Of a stretch of 6,386 nt of DNA, positions 5,697 to 6,386 are shown one piece after another. The notes under the pieces are model-generated. The model was not told where the DNA came from and ran no database searches. It saw only the letters and a list, made by a program, of their open reading frames with translations. The first letter of the stretch is position 1, and the number at the start of each line of letters is the position of its first letter. Source of the DNA: an uncultured Lachnospiraceae bacterium (lineage in GTDB: Bacteria > Bacillota > Clostridia > Lachnospirales > Lachnospiraceae); NCBI GenBank assembly GCA_947594335.1, contig CANQEC010000143.1:1-6386 (forward strand). Reading direction: 5' to 3'. Both the position numbers and the translations under genes were made by a program.

Positions 5697-6386
5697 TTGG
5701 ATTATATGGTGAGGGCGACAGCAGCAAACGCGCAGATCCGCGCTTTTGCCGCTGCGACGAGGGAGACCGCGGAGACCGCGCGGGCCTTCCACAATACCAG
5801 CCCGGTGGCGACGGCTGCGCTTGGCCGTCTGCTGACCGCGGGGACAATGATGGGTCCCATGATGAAAGGGGAAGATGATATCCTGACGCTTCAGATCCGC
5901 GGGAACGGACCGATTGGCGGTCTGACGGTGACGGCGGATTCGAAAGGAAACGTCAAGGGTTACGCGATACATCCGGACGTACTGATCCACGCGCGGCCGG
6001 ACGGGAAGCTGGATGTCGGCGGCGCGCTTGGTATCGGCGTGCTGAGCGTGATCCGCGATCTGGGTCTGAAGGAGCCGTATGTCGGCCAGTGCGAGCTGAA
6101 GACAGGGGAGATCGGGGACGATCTGACGTACTATTTCGCGACTTCAGAACAGATTCCGTCTTCAGTCGGCCTGGGCGTGCTGATGAACGGAAATAATACG
6201 GTGCGGCAGGCAGGCGGGTTTATCATTCAGCTGATGCCGTTCACGCCGGACGAAGTGGTGGACCGGCTGGAGAAAAAGCTGGCGGAGGTGACTTCCGTGA
6301 CGGCGATGCTTGACGCGGGAATGACGCCGGAACAGATCCTGGAGGAACTGCTCGGGGAGTTCGGGCTGGAGATTGAGGAGCGTGTG
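5697..6386 (+). CDS. hslO: Hsp33 redox-regulated chaperone, 3' end outside the window
   Basis: Cytoplasmic holdase chaperone that is switched on by oxidative unfolding and protects proteins from aggregation. The frame is open for 230 codons to the window edge without a stop. Translation from TTG 5697 gives MDYMVRATAANAQIRAFAA, the very characteristic Hsp33 N-terminus. Further family segments follow: TAALGRLLTAGTMMGPMMKG (about residues 39-58), LQIRGNGPIGGLTVTAD, GKLDVGGALG, YFATSEQIPSSVGLGVL and AGGFIIQLMP. Hsp33 is usually about 290 residues, so roughly 60 are missing. These contain the four zinc-binding cysteines (CxC and CxxC) that form the redox switch, so their presence cannot be checked here. 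TTG is chosen as start because of the strong ribosome binding site just upstream and agreement with the family N-terminus. No convincing promoter of its own is seen in the 53-base gap after the exporter gene. Confidence 0.96.
   Translation, partial: MDYMVRATAANAQIRAFAAATRETAETARAFHNTSPVATAALGRLLTAGTMMGPMMKGEDDILTLQIRGNGPIGGLTVTADSKGNVKGYAIHPDVLIHARPDGKLDVGGALGIGVLSVIRDLGLKEPYVGQCELKTGEIGDDLTYYFATSEQIPSSVGLGVLMNGNNTVRQAGGFIIQLMPFTPDEVVDRLEKKLAEVTSVTAMLDAGMTPEQILEELLGEFGLEIEERV

Overview
The window carries six protein-coding regions, all on the + strand, plus one decayed gene fragment. The protein types, the strong AGGAGG-like ribosome binding sites, the use of GTG and TTG starts, and the moderately G+C-rich coding sequence set against an A+T-rich promoter region all suggest a Gram-positive anaerobe of the Clostridia, probably Lachnospiraceae-like. 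That placement is inference from gene style, not a database match.

Positions 1-1469 hold the end of a polar amino acid ABC importer operon: a membrane permease, probably missing its first residues at the window edge, overlapping the start of its ATPase. About 107 bases further on is a complete sodium:alanine/glycine symporter of the AGCS family (1577-3070). The left half is therefore an amino acid uptake neighbourhood that combines ATP-driven and ion-driven import.

A 331-base gap without a gene (3071-3401) follows. It holds a long, nearly continuous GC-rich stem-loop (3157-3206), an A+T-rich stretch, a likely extended -10 promoter, and a perfect 9-base inverted repeat that brackets the promoter -10 and ends just before the ribosome binding site. 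The next gene (3402-4340) joins an XRE-type helix-turn-helix to a RelA/SpoT-type HD hydrolase domain whose expected catalytic residues are all present, with no synthetase domain. It looks like a DNA-binding protein fused to an alarmone ((p)ppGpp) hydrolase, possibly controlling its own promoter through the inverted repeat. This is the most unusual item in the window.

Directly after it lies a short remnant of a MATE-family multidrug efflux gene (about 4344-4547). A near-consensus promoter (4544-4572) then drives a ten-helix-type putative metal/arsenic exporter (4609-5643). Its central loop carries a His/Cys cluster and an apparent basic insertion whose DNA contains two perfect hairpins. The window ends inside hslO (5697 onward, TTG start), the redox-regulated chaperone Hsp33, cut before its zinc-binding cysteines. 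No RNA gene, CRISPR array, insertion sequence or replication origin was recognised.
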